DNA of 64,000 nt from Porticoccaceae bacterium. GTDB lineage: Bacteria > Pseudomonadota > Gammaproteobacteria > Pseudomonadales > Porticoccaceae. Below, one piece after another: positions 7,253 to 15,757 of the stretch (its first letter is position 1; each line of letters begins with the position of its first letter). Location of the stretch: positions 1-64,000 of the forward strand of contig JAPKEJ010000001.1 of the NCBI GenBank assembly GCA_028822155.1, given 5' to 3'. The notes under the pieces are model-generated. The model was given only the letters and a program-made list of their open reading frames with translations. It was not told the DNA's origin and made no database searches. Both the position numbers and the translations under genes were made by a program.

Positions 7253-8332
7253 TTAATCCCTTATTGGTAAATAAATAGAGAACCTGGTGTTACCAGGCTC
7301 AGAATCACATTCAATAATACCTTGATGTCCGTTGACCGCAGTCTGGGCGATCGTAAGTCCCAGGCCTGATCCGTTGCTCCGACCGCTGATCATCGGGAAG
7401 AATATTTGCTCAAAGATCTCCGTGGAAACTCCAGGTCCGTTATCAATAACGTCGATTCGACAAACAACTCTGTGACGCTCACCAGCAATAGTGAAGCTTC
7501 TTTGAATGCGAGACTTGATCGTCACTAGCGGGGCAGATCGACCCGATTCCAGAACTGCTTGCATGGCATTGCGAGCGACATTGAGTACCGCTTGAATAAG
7601 CTGAATTCTATCCCCTTGGATATCAGGGATGCTCGGATCATAATCTCTTGAAATGACTAGAGTGCCCTGCGCTTCGGCCTCTAATAAAGCTGCCACATGT
7701 TCTGTCACTTCGTGAATATTAATTTGTTCAAAACGCGGGATCTGATTAGGGCCTAACAGACGATCAACAAGGTTACGTAACCGATCAGCCTCAGTGGTTA
7801 TAATCTTGCAAAGTTCACGAGCCTCATCATCTAAACCAATGTGTGCGATTTCTTGATCTAATAGCTGAGCCGCTCCACGAATGCCTCCCAGCGGATTTTT
7901 GATTTCATGCGCCAACCCCCTGATTAAACTCTTTGATGTGTCATGCACAGACAATAGAGCTTCTTCTCGATTTATTTTTAGAAAACGATCAATAGGCTGC
8001 ATTTCCATTAATAGCATGCGCTCGAGGTTTACCTCCACGGGGGTAACCGTGTAATCAATCTGAAATAGGTCCATCGAGGCTGGCACTCTGAGATATTCAT
8101 GTCGGCGAGTGTGCGCAACATTCTTTTCTAAAGCCTCCAAGAGATTCACCCTAGACGCCCCTTCATCGCTAAACAGCTCGCAAACATTGGAACCAATTAG
8201 TCGAGCACTGCTAACCTGCAAAAGCGATTCTGCAGCCGAATTAACATAATTAATGGACAACCCGGCATCTAACAGCAATACCGCAGTATTTAAATTATCT
8301 AGCAACAGTCTGTGAAGTTGATTGGAATTCAT
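7253..8332 (-). CDS. ntrB: Nitrogen sensor histidine kinase/phosphatase NtrB (GlnL)
   Basis: The track starts at 8410, but the ATG at 8332 (MNSNQLHRLLLDNLNTAVLLL) matches NtrB N-termini, has AAGAG upstream and gives 359 residues. Domains: PAS (about 10-120), the dimerisation/phospho-acceptor H-box (GLAHEIKNPLGGIRGAAQLL), and HATPase with N-box NVARNAMQAV and G-boxes DNGPGV and GSGLGLTI. It is soluble, as NtrB is. It phosphorylates or dephosphorylates NtrC under control of PII. The leader (8333-8774) has unusual inverted repeats that may affect how much glnA transcription reads through. Confidence 0.94.
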   Translation of the reverse strand: MNSNQLHRLLLDNLNTAVLLLDAGLSINYVNSAAESLLQVSSARLIGSNVCELFSDEGASRVNLLEALEKNVAHTRRHEYLRVPASMDLFQIDYTVTPVEVNLERMLLMEMQPIDRFLKINREEALLSVHDTSKSLIRGLAHEIKNPLGGIRGAAQLLDQEIAHIGLDDEARELCKIITTEADRLRNLVDRLLGPNQIPRFEQINIHEVTEHVAALLEAEAQGTLVISRDYDPSIPDIQGDRIQLIQAVLNVARNAMQAVLESGRSAPLVTIKSRIQRSFTIAGERHRVVCRIDVIDNGPGVSTEIFEQIFFPMISGRSNGSGLGLTIAQTAVNGHQGIIECDSEPGNTRFSIYLPIRD

Positions 8333-8610
8333 AAGCTCTTGGACACTGATCCGTTTGAGTGCTTTTACGCACGCCTTTTGTTGATATGCTTTACTACTAG
8401 CAATAAGCACGCCAAAACCTAATCCGCCGCATCCCAGGTAAAATAGGGCGCATCGCCGCTTAAAAGTCTAACAAGTGAGTGATACACCCTTATCGTGCAC
8501 CATTATAGTGCAAGCGCAACATGTTCGCACCGAGATTCAGTAACGTGGCCCCAAACTTGACTGGCGGATACATCTAAAGCGAAGGGTAAAGAGCAGCAAT
8601 AGGAAATTAT

Positions 8611-8767
8611 CCAAGGCCAGCCTTGGGAGACGCTCGACAAAAAAGCTTAACAATGGGTTACTTCTGTTTAACGGTTAAACAGAAGTCCTGCAAAGACTGC
8701 AGGATAGAAAGGGTATTCTAAATGCTAACACCTGAAAGGTGCCCTGAGGGATGCCATCCCTCAGGGC
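8611..8767. repeat. Run of inverted repeats between glnA and ntrB
   Basis: This 364-bp gap (8411-8774) has no gene. It holds four close inverted repeats: CCAAGGC/GCCTTGG at 8611-8626; a 13-bp perfect repeat with arms ACTTCTGTTTAAC around one base at 8660-8686; TCCTGCA/TGCAGGA with a 5-base loop at 8686-8704; and a perfect 12-bp stem GCCCTGAGGGAT with a 3-base loop at 8741-8767. A small ACCT/AGGT hairpin lies at 8730-8740. The last large stem follows the glnA stop by 7 bases, but no long U tract follows it on the minus strand. It may terminate, attenuate or protect the glnA transcript. Confidence 0.6.
8741..8767 (-). terminator. Strong hairpin after glnA (terminator or processing stem)
   Basis: A perfect 12-bp GC-rich stem with a 3-nt loop begins 7 bases past the glnA stop. 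The sequence after it on the minus strand (ACCTTTCAGGT) is not U-rich, so a classical intrinsic terminator is doubtful. Confidence 0.4.
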
Positions 8768-8774
8768 AATCTAA

Positions 8775-9785
8775 TTAAACCAAAGCTTCTTTAGTTGTTT
8801 TGATAATAGCGGCGGCAACTTTATAGGGATCCGCGTTGGACGATGTTCGTCGATCCTCTAAGCGGCCTTTCCAGCCATCTTCAACAGTGCCAATCGGAAT
8901 TCGAATTGATGCTCCGCGATCCGAAACGCCATAGCTGAACTCATTAATAGACTGCGTCTCATGCTTTCCAGTTAAGCGCTGATCGTTATCAGCGCCATAA
9001 ACACTAATGTGGCGCTCAATATTTTTCCCAAATTCTTCGCATATCTTGGTGAAAACAGATTCATCGCCAAGGTCGCGCATAGCACCATTAGAGAAATTGG
9101 CATGCATACCTGAACCATTCCAGTCCGTATCACCCAAAGGCTTAGGGTGATAATTGATGGCATAACCGTAATTTTCACCGGTTCTCTCTAGTAAATATCG
9201 AGCTACCCAGATTTCATCACCCGCTTGTTTGGCGCCCTTTGCAAAGCATTGAAATTCCCACTGGCCTGCGGCTACTTCAGCATTGATACCCTCAACGTTA
9301 AGACCGGCATCCAGACAAATATCAAAATGCTCTTCAACACAATCACGCCCGAAGGTATTGGCTGCGCCAACAGAGCAATAATAAGGACCCTGAGGTGCTG
9401 GGAATCCACCATGAGGGAACCCAGGTGGCAGTTGGGTATCGACATCCCACAAAAAATACTCTTGCTCAAAGCCGAACCAAAAGTCATTGTCGTCATCATT
9501 AATGGTTGCACGGCCGTTAGATGCGTGAGGAGTCCCATCGGCATTTAATACTTCAGTCATAACTAAAAAAGCATTAGTTCTGCCTGGGTCAGGATAGATA
9601 GCAACAGGTTTTAATAAGCAGTCGGACGCATTGCCCTCAGCTTGGTTTGTAGAGCTTCCGTCAAAGCACCACATAGGGCACTCTTCTAGAGTTCCGCCAA
9701 AATCGTGTCGAACCTGAGTTTTACTGCGCAGACATTGAGTTGGCGCAGTACCGTCTAACCAAATGTACTCTAACTTTGCTTTCAT
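8775..9785 (-). CDS. Type II (eukaryote-like) glutamine synthetase
   Basis: Catalyses glutamate + ammonia + ATP to glutamine. At 336 residues it is far shorter than the usual bacterial GSI (about 470) and matches GSII. The beta-grasp segment is YIWLDGT...FDGSSTNQAEGNASD, and the catalytic segment is WFGFEQEYFL, GPYYCSVGA, GINAEVAAGQWEFQ, NGSGMHANFS, RLTGKHET, ASIRIP and LEDRRTSSNADP. These residues resemble animal and fungal GS. The GSI adenylylation-site region is absent, so GlnE control is not expected. GGAGAG lies 8 bases before the ATG. It precedes ntrB-ntrC on the same strand and has a sigma-54 promoter with two NtrC sites upstream, so it occupies the position normally held by GSI glnA. 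Confidence 0.93.
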   Translation of the reverse strand: MKAKLEYIWLDGTAPTQCLRSKTQVRHDFGGTLEECPMWCFDGSSTNQAEGNASDCLLKPVAIYPDPGRTNAFLVMTEVLNADGTPHASNGRATINDDDNDFWFGFEQEYFLWDVDTQLPPGFPHGGFPAPQGPYYCSVGAANTFGRDCVEEHFDICLDAGLNVEGINAEVAAGQWEFQCFAKGAKQAGDEIWVARYLLERTGENYGYAINYHPKPLGDTDWNGSGMHANFSNGAMRDLGDESVFTKICEEFGKNIERHISVYGADNDQRLTGKHETQSINEFSYGVSDRGASIRIPIGTVEDGWKGRLEDRRTSSNADPYKVAAAIIKTTKEALV

Positions 9786-9986
9786 TTTTGATGACTCTCC
9801 GTTTAAATAAATTCACTTCGTTTGCAACACCGGTACGGATAATAGACCATTTTAACGATAACTAAAAATGACTCTTTTAAATTGGAACTTTACCATCCCT
9901 AACCCGGCTGTTGCCCGTATTGTCTATGCAGTCCAAGCCGCGACATTCAACCTAACCTGCAGTTTAGCTTTTCTACAGCGATATAT

Positions 9987-10002
9987 TGCAATTGTCATGC
10001 CA
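9987..10002 (-). promoter_or_regulatory. Sigma-54 promoter of the glutamine synthetase gene
   Basis: On the minus strand the sequence is TGGCATGACAATTGCA. The -24 GG and -12 GC are at exact sigma-54 spacing, with one departure from TGGCACG-N4-TTGCW. The predicted transcript starts near 9976, leaving about a 190-nt leader. Confidence 0.8.
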
Positions 10003-10109
10003 ATGGACCCTTTTGATTTGCAACACCCGAAGGCGCCATAACGAGCAAGGGCTCCACGGAAAATTCTGCGAAGAAAATCAAAAAAAAAGCGGAAAAAGAC
10101 AGTACATGC

Positions 10110-10124
10110 GCACCAAAAGAGTGC
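10110..10124. promoter_or_regulatory. NtrC enhancer site, proximal
   Basis: GCACCAAAAGAGTGC matches the NtrC dyad GCACC-N5-GGTGC with one mismatch. It is centred about 140 bp upstream of the predicted glnA start. Confidence 0.7.
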
Positions 10125-10139
10125 TTTATTTTGGTATTA

Positions 10140-10154
10140 GCACTAAATTGGTGC
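10140..10154. promoter_or_regulatory. NtrC enhancer site, distal
   Basis: GCACTAAATTGGTGC matches the NtrC dyad with one mismatch. It is 30 bp centre-to-centre from the proximal site, about three helical turns, as in the tandem enhancers of enterobacterial glnA. A long A-tract (10076-10088) lies between enhancer and promoter. The track ORF 9986-10231 overlaps these sites and is not a gene. Confidence 0.7.
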
Positions 10155-10281
10155 ATTCAGGCGCATCTAAAGCTTACCCAGCAGTTAATGGACTGTTAAG
10201 TCTCTGCCTAAGATTAACGTACACATTATGACGCTTTTTGTTGCTAAAATATCAGGCCATTAAGCTTTTGGCGCACTAAAA

Positions 10282-10599
10282 ATGACACTGCCTACCAATC
10301 AACCTCCAAAACCAGACATTGAAACCATCTTTGAGCCAGCGCTGGACGACATTATTATCGATATTCGACACCCACAGGAGTCAGCTGACGCCCCGCTAGT
10401 ATTTCCATCTAATACGGTTCTTTCGATCCCATTTTTCAGCTTAGAAGCACAACTCTCCCAGCTCGATGTGATGCTGACCTATCTCATTTACTGCGATAAA
10501 GGCATTATGAGTCGCCTGCAGGCTAATATTATGCGCGACCGCGGCTTTAAGAATATTGCAGTCATGGATCGACGAAAGCCGCATTCAGACTGGATTTAG
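10282..10599 (+). CDS. Stand-alone rhodanese domain related to the ThiI C-terminus (thiI remnant)
   Basis: These 105 residues match the C-terminal rhodanese domain of ThiI: DIIIDIRHPQES, LSIPFFSLEAQL, then LIYCDKGIMSRLQANIMRDRGFKNIAV. The Cys in LIYC corresponds to the persulfide Cys456 of E. coli ThiI and is kept. The ThiI N-terminal ferredoxin-like, THUMP and PP-loop domains (about 380 residues) are absent; upstream is glnA regulatory DNA. In pseudomonads thiI lies between glnA and typA, exactly this position, so this is best read as a locally reduced thiI. It may still work as a small sulfurtransferase or be decaying. The ribosome site is weak. Confidence 0.7.
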   Translation: MTLPTNQPPKPDIETIFEPALDDIIIDIRHPQESADAPLVFPSNTVLSIPFFSLEAQLSQLDVMLTYLIYCDKGIMSRLQANIMRDRGFKNIAVMDRRKPHSDWI

Positions 10600-10723
10600 A
10601 GCCGGATCTGGAATCAACAGTCGTACTTATTTAAAGGCTAACTAGAAATCTCCGAAAAGATCAATAGCAGTTTCTGAGAATTCCACTATAATCGCGACCT
10701 TTTGACCCAATCGGTAGCCCCTC

Positions 10724-12535
10724 ATGTCAGTAAAAAATTTACGCAACATTGCCATTATCGCCCATGTTGATCACGGTAAAACAACCTTGGTTGATAAACT
10801 GCTAAGCCAGTCAGGCACTCTAGATCGAAAGGATGCGGGTTCAGAACGACTCATGGACTCCAATGACCAGGAAAAAGAGCGCGGCATCACCATTTTGGCA
10901 AAAAACACAGCGATTAATTGGAATGATTATCGAATCAACATTGTAGACACTCCCGGACACGCCGACTTCGGTGGAGAGGTTGAGCGAGTATTATCGATGG
11001 TTGATTCTGTTTTGCTGCTTGTTGACGCCGTTGACGGACCTATGCCGCAAACGAGATTTGTGACTTCAAAAGCTTTCGAGCAGGGACTACGCCCGATTGT
11101 TGTTATCAACAAGATAGATCGCCCCGGCGCCCGACCAGACTGGGTTATGGATCAAGTTTTCGACCTTTTCGACAACCTGGGTGCAACAGATGAGCAACTT
11201 GATTTTCCTGTAATTTATACATCAGCAATCAACGGTATTGCCGGCACTGACTACGAAAATATGGCGGAAGATATGATTCCACTATACGAAATGATTGTCG
11301 CTGACGTTCCAGCACCCGAGGTTGACGCCGACGGGCCCTTTCAAATGCAAATTTCTGCTCTATCCTATGACAGCTATGTTGGCGTTATCGGTGTCGGTAG
11401 AATCACCCGAGGCACTCTCAAACCTGGGCAACAGGTGGTGGTAAAAAGCGCCAATGGCGAGGAGAATAAGGGCAAAGTCCTTAACGTTAAAGGTTACCTA
11501 GGTCTTGAACAGATTGAGACCCAACTAGCCGAAGCAGGAGACATTGTCTGCATCAATGGAATCGATGGCCTTGGCATCTCCGACACATTGTGTCACCCCG
11601 AACATATTGATTCACTTCCTGCCCTGAGTGTTGATGAACCCACTGTGAGCATGACATTTATTGTCAATGACTCTCCTTTTGCAGGCTTAGAAGGGAAGTA
11701 TGTAACAACTAGAAATATTAAAGACCGCCTTAACCAAGAGCTAATTCACAACGTAGCACTCAGGGTCAAGCCAGGCGACACTCCTGACAAATTTATCGTT
11801 TCTGGTCGCGGAGAATTACATCTTTCTGTTTTGATCGAGACCATGCGTCGCGAAGGCTTTGAGATGGGCGTGTCTCGCCCAGAAGTTGTTAAGAAATTGG
11901 TAGATGGCAAGATCCATGAGCCATTTGAGCAGGTAGTTATTGATGTAGAAGAAAAGCATCAAGGTTCGGTAATGGAAGAGTTAGGGATGCGAAAAGCAGA
12001 ACTGACCAATATGGAACCTGACGGAAAGGGTCGTGTTCGTCTGGAATTCTCTATGCCCTCTCGAGGACTCATTGGCTTTCGAGGTGCATTTCTGACGCTG
12101 ACTTCAGGGTCCGGCATCATGACAAGTATCTTTGATTGCTATGCGCCAGCTAAAGAAGGTGAGAAATTTACACGCAAAAATGGCGCGCTGGTGAGCATGA
12201 TCAAAGGCAAAACTGCAGCCTTTGCTTTATTTAATATTCAAGCGCGAGGCCGGCTCTTCTTAGGTCATGCGATTGACGTCTATGAAGGCCAGGTAGTGGG
12301 TATTCACTCAAGATCAAATGACCTAGTCGTTAATCCTATCAAAGGCAAACAGCTGACCAACGTACGTGCATCCGGTACCGATGAAGCCCTAACACTCGTC
12401 CCTCCAATCAAGCACACATTGGAGCAAGCTCTTGAGTTTATTGAAGACGACGAGCTAGTCGAAGTAACCCCAAAGAGTATTCGATTACGTAAAAAATTTC
12501 TTACAGAGATAGCTAGAAAGAGATCCTCAAAGTAA
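10724..12535 (+). CDS. typA: Translational GTPase TypA/BipA
   Basis: A 603-residue ribosome-associated GTPase of the elongation-factor class. The N-terminal G domain has [10 protein letters not shown] (G1), RGITI (G2), DTPGHADF (G3) and NKIDRPGAR (G4). EF-G-like domains III and V follow, and the BipA-specific C-terminal domain is seen in [13 protein letters not shown] and [22 protein letters not shown]. Length is normal. It is involved in 50S assembly and stress or cold growth in other bacteria. A TATAAT hexamer at 10687-10692 could be its -10 element. Synteny with glnA/thiI is conserved. Confidence 0.97.
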   Translation: MSVKNLRNIAIIAHVDHGKTTLVDKLLSQSGTLDRKDAGSERLMDSNDQEKERGITILAKNTAINWNDYRINIVDTPGHADFGGEVERVLSMVDSVLLLVDAVDGPMPQTRFVTSKAFEQGLRPIVVINKIDRPGARPDWVMDQVFDLFDNLGATDEQLDFPVIYTSAINGIAGTDYENMAEDMIPLYEMIVADVPAPEVDADGPFQMQISALSYDSYVGVIGVGRITRGTLKPGQQVVVKSANGEENKGKVLNVKGYLGLEQIETQLAEAGDIVCINGIDGLGISDTLCHPEHIDSLPALSVDEPTVSMTFIVNDSPFAGLEGKYVTTRNIKDRLNQELIHNVALRVKPGDTPDKFIVSGRGELHLSVLIETMRREGFEMGVSRPEVVKKLVDGKIHEPFEQVVIDVEEKHQGSVMEELGMRKAELTNMEPDGKGRVRLEFSMPSRGLIGFRGAFLTLTSGSGIMTSIFDCYAPAKEGEKFTRKNGALVSMIKGKTAAFALFNIQARGRLFLGHAIDVYEGQVVGIHSRSNDLVVNPIKGKQLTNVRASGTDEALTLVPPIKHTLEQALEFIEDDELVEVTPKSIRLRKKFLTEIARKRSSK

Positions 12536-12611
12536 TTGGAAAGTATTTACTAACGCATAGAATGAGTTTTCTGATATATTGCTACTTAGAGCGCAGTGTA
12601 GGTCACCGTAG

Positions 12612-13661
12612 ATGAAAAAGTTGGGCCTCAAAGCAACCGAGGGTAATTTCAAGGAAGATTCGTTTTTCACTGTATCTGTAACGGTGATGGTGCAGACTGC
12701 TATTGCACTGTCATTTGCGTTTTATTATTACTTTACTAGCGACATAGGTCTGGTTGGATTTTACTTGGGCGCAGGTAGCGTTCTGCTTCTTAGTCTTGCC
12801 CTGAATGGGTTAGCTAAATTTAAAAGCGTTGCTGGGTTTTTAGTCATCGCAACAGTTTTCTCAGGATTTTTATACTCTCTAACATTGAGTTTTAGCGCGC
12901 TATCTTTAGCATGGTGCTTATCATCTCTTCGTACTTTAATGGAGGTATCCAACCGACCGAAAAATCTGCAACTAGGCATCATCTTACTTATTATTTCAGC
13001 TGTAACCCTATTAAGCGACTCGACTTTATTGATTTCAAGCCCTTACTCGACCGCAGAATCAGTGCAATTCTTATTTCTATGCACTGTTACCGTTATATTT
13101 GTTTATGAATCTGCTTCATCACGCTCAAAATACGCGCACAACATTAAATCTTTATCCTTGCAGGTAGATCAAATAAAACGATTAGATGCCTTAACTGGAC
13201 TCCATAATCGTCAATCTATTGAGTATGATCTGCAGGAAAAATACACTGAAGGGCAGGCTAACGGGCAACCGTTTGGGATTATTTTAGCTGATTTAGATAA
13301 TTTTAAAACGATCAACGAACGATATGGCCACTCTATTGGTGACAACGTTTTATCTTTAGTCGGCCAGCTTCTAAATGATAGTCTTTCTAAGGACTATCGC
13401 CTCGCCCGTTGGTCGGGTAACGCATTTATAGTGCTAATACCTCATAATGAACCAAGCGCGAGTAATATGATTGCCGAGGTGTTACGGGAAAAAGTTAATG
13501 GTCTGCAGTTGGATGCTAAAGGGGCCAAGTTTAAATTATCAATGAGTATTGGAATTGCATCTACAAGTCAATGTAGGGATTTAAATGACCTTCTATCCAG
13601 CGCCGAAAATAGTCTATATCAAGCCAAAAACATGGGCGGCAATATGTCGATTGCAAGTTAG
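12612..13661 (+). CDS. Membrane GGDEF-family protein with degenerate active site
   Basis: A 349-residue protein. Residues about 20-170 contain five or six hydrophobic segments. A short linker leads to a GGDEF domain beginning DALTGLHNRQSIEYDL. The metal/nucleotide motif DLDNFKTINERYGHSIGD is well kept, but the signature GGDEF is SGNAF (ARWSGNAFIVLIP). The inhibitory RxxD is also lost (LSKD). Diguanylate cyclase activity is therefore unlikely; it may act as a receptor or scaffold for c-di-GMP signalling or bind another ligand. The sensory membrane part is not recognised. It follows typA by 76 bp on the same strand and may have its own promoter. Confidence 0.83.
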   Translation: MKKLGLKATEGNFKEDSFFTVSVTVMVQTAIALSFAFYYYFTSDIGLVGFYLGAGSVLLLSLALNGLAKFKSVAGFLVIATVFSGFLYSLTLSFSALSLAWCLSSLRTLMEVSNRPKNLQLGIILLIISAVTLLSDSTLLISSPYSTAESVQFLFLCTVTVIFVYESASSRSKYAHNIKSLSLQVDQIKRLDALTGLHNRQSIEYDLQEKYTEGQANGQPFGIILADLDNFKTINERYGHSIGDNVLSLVGQLLNDSLSKDYRLARWSGNAFIVLIPHNEPSASNMIAEVLREKVNGLQLDAKGAKFKLSMSIGIASTSQCRDLNDLLSSAENSLYQAKNMGGNMSIAS

Positions 13662-13662
13662 C

Positions 13663-14232
13663 TTAAACCCCAGTAGGGCAGTTAAAGCAATCTTTTTGAT
13701 GGTCATTGACCATGCCCATGGCCTGCATATAGGCATAACAGATAGTACTGCCAAAAAAACGAAAGCCTCGCTTCTTCATATCTCGGCTAATTCGATCAGA
13801 AATTAGTGTCGTCGTCGGAATATCTTTTTCATCTGACCATTGACTAATAATTGGCACATGATCTACATAGCTCCAAATATAGTCACTAAAACTGCCAAAT
13901 TCACGCTGAATATCTTTAACTAGGCGCGCATTGGAGATCGCACTCTCAATTTTCAAGCGATTTCTGATAATCCCAGAATCAAGCATCAACCGCGAAACGT
14001 CATCGGTGGTAAATTTTGCCACCTGATCAACATCAAATTGCGCAAAGGCGCGCCGATAATTATCTCTTCTGCGTAAAATAGTGATCCATGACAAGCCTGC
14101 CTGAGCGCCCTCCAAGATCAGAAACTCGAAAAGTTTAGTGTCATCTCGACAAGGGACCCCCCATTCAGCATCATGATATTGACGATAAAGAGGGTCAGTT
14201 CCACACCAGCGGCATCTCACAAGCTCAGTCAT
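13663..14232 (-). CDS. tag: DNA-3-methyladenine glycosylase I
   Basis: Tag excises 3-methyladenine from alkylated DNA. The protein shows RCRWCGTDPLYRQYHDAEWGVP at the N-terminus, GAQAGLSWITILRRR (HhH region) and the C-terminal HQKDCFNC zinc ligands paired with the N-terminal Cys residues. The preferred start is ATG 14232 (MTELVRCRWC, 189 residues), with GGAGAG 7 bases upstream. The track's 14286 start adds 18 residues without family support. It is convergent with the GGDEF gene (1 bp apart) and divergent from pip. Confidence 0.93.
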   Translation of the reverse strand: MTELVRCRWCGTDPLYRQYHDAEWGVPCRDDTKLFEFLILEGAQAGLSWITILRRRDNYRRAFAQFDVDQVAKFTTDDVSRLMLDSGIIRNRLKIESAISNARLVKDIQREFGSFSDYIWSYVDHVPIISQWSDEKDIPTTTLISDRISRDMKKRGFRFFGSTICYAYMQAMGMVNDHQKDCFNCPTGV

Positions 14233-14354
14233 GCATAATCTCTCCGCAACCCAAAATCTATCTTGCCAACCATCAAAATAGAGCAATTGAGTTTTTTTGT
14301 CTATCTAGTCAGCTTTGCGCTAATATTAGAGGCTAGAATCAAGGCCATAAATAA

Positions 14355-15314
14355 ATGAAGAAAGCATTCCCCGCAATCCGCCCCTATAACACTCAAACTA
14401 TTGCTGTGACGGCACCTCATGTCCTGTACGTCGAAGAATCTGGTAATCCTGAGGGTATTCCAGTTTTATTCATTCATGGCGGTCCAGGAGGGGGCTCCAA
14501 CCCAACCGACCGCTGTTTTTTTGATCCCGAAAAATATCGTATTATTTTATTCGATCAGCGCGGTGCCGGGCAGTCAACACCGCATGCCGACCTAAAGAAC
14601 AATGACACTGCTGCTTTGGTTGCCGACATCGAGGTTATTCGAAAAGCGCTAGACGTTGACCGCTGGGTTGTATTTGGAGGGTCTTGGGGTTCCACCTTGA
14701 GCCTTGTTTATGCGCAAACCTATCCGGAATTAGTGTTGGGCTTGATCTTGCGAGGTATCTTTCTTTGTCGAGATGAGGATATTTCTTGGTTCTATCAAGA
14801 CGGTGTAAAGCATATCTTCCCCGACTATTGGAAACATTATATTAATGTTATTCCAGAAATAGAGCGCCATGATCTGCTTAGCGCTTTTTATCGCCGGCTC
14901 ACCGGTGATAATGAGCTAGAGCGAATGGCCGCGGCGAAAGCCTGGTCTCTATTAGAAGGGCGCTGCGCGACATTACACCCCAATGAAGAATTCGTTGGGC
15001 GTTTTGCTAATCCTCACATGGCGATGGCTATTGCAAGAATAGAGGCTCATTTCTTCATTAACAAAGCATTTTTAGAGCCCAATCAAATTATTAACAATAC
15101 CGAAAAACTCAAAGGTATTCCCGCTACGATCGTCCACGGGCGCTATGACATGGTGTGTCCAATCAATCAGGCTTTTGCTCTGAGCGACGCTTGGCCAGAG
15201 GCTCAATTGGATGTCATTGCTGACGCGGGTCACTCTTCTAGCGAGCCTGGCATAACCGATGCGCTAATCAGAGCCACTGAGCGGCTAGCTCATCACTTAA
15301 ATAGTCAAGAGTAA
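14355..15314 (+). CDS. pip: Proline iminopeptidase (alpha/beta hydrolase, S33)
   Basis: A 319-residue cytoplasmic S33 peptidase releasing N-terminal proline. Motifs: oxyanion-region HGGPGGGSNP, DQRGAGQSTP, nucleophile elbow GGSWGSTLSL (Ser), Asp in VHGRYDMVCP, and His in DAGHSSSEPG. These match the proline iminopeptidase family, and the length is normal. It is followed 5 bp later by dtd on the same strand, a pairing seen in other proteobacteria, so the two are likely co-transcribed. Confidence 0.93.
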   Translation: MKKAFPAIRPYNTQTIAVTAPHVLYVEESGNPEGIPVLFIHGGPGGGSNPTDRCFFDPEKYRIILFDQRGAGQSTPHADLKNNDTAALVADIEVIRKALDVDRWVVFGGSWGSTLSLVYAQTYPELVLGLILRGIFLCRDEDISWFYQDGVKHIFPDYWKHYINVIPEIERHDLLSAFYRRLTGDNELERMAAAKAWSLLEGRCATLHPNEEFVGRFANPHMAMAIARIEAHFFINKAFLEPNQIINNTEKLKGIPATIVHGRYDMVCPINQAFALSDAWPEAQLDVIADAGHSSSEPGITDALIRATERLAHHLNSQE

Positions 15315-15319
15315 CTAAG

Positions 15320-15757
15320 ATGCTGGGATTAATTCAGCGCGTCTCTAAGGCATCTGTATCGATCGAAGGATTAATAACAGGGCAAATCGACCTAGGTATT
15401 TTGCTCTTTTTGGGCGTGCAGAAAAGTGACTCTAAAGCCGATGCTGAAAAACTTTTACAAAAAGTTCTTAACTATAGAATCTTCCCTGACGCCGAAGCAA
15501 AGATGAATCTGTCTCTATCCGATGTTGGTGGTGGGCTGCTGGTTATTTCTCAATTCACTCTAGCGGCAGACACTAACAAAGGACTTCGCCCAAGCTTCTC
15601 TGCTGCCGCGAAACCTGAACATGCTGAAATTCTTTACAACTATTTCATAGAGTGCGCAGTAGCTAATCACCCTATTATTCAGAGCGGTATTTTCGGCGCT
15701 AATATGCAGGTCTCACTATGCAACGACGGGCCAGTAACATTCATCCTGAACAGCTAG
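15320..15757 (+). CDS. dtd: D-aminoacyl-tRNA deacylase
   Basis: Dtd hydrolyses D-aminoacyl-tRNAs, and Gly mischarged on tRNA-Ala. The 145-residue protein has the start MLGLIQRVSKASVSIEG, the catalytic-pocket motif SQFTLAAD and the cross-subunit Gly-cisPro motif GPVTF near the C-terminus. It is downstream of pip in the same operon. Its 3' end overlaps the convergent mpl gene by 4 bases. Confidence 0.96.
   Translation: MLGLIQRVSKASVSIEGLITGQIDLGILLFLGVQKSDSKADAEKLLQKVLNYRIFPDAEAKMNLSLSDVGGGLLVISQFTLAADTNKGLRPSFSAAAKPEHAEILYNYFIECAVANHPIIQSGIFGANMQVSLCNDGPVTFILNS

Noticed and set aside
9986-10231. 81-residue plus-strand ORF in the glnA upstream region
   Set aside because: It overlaps the sigma-54 promoter and both NtrC sites, has no ribosome site and a composition unlike its neighbours; it is regulatory DNA.
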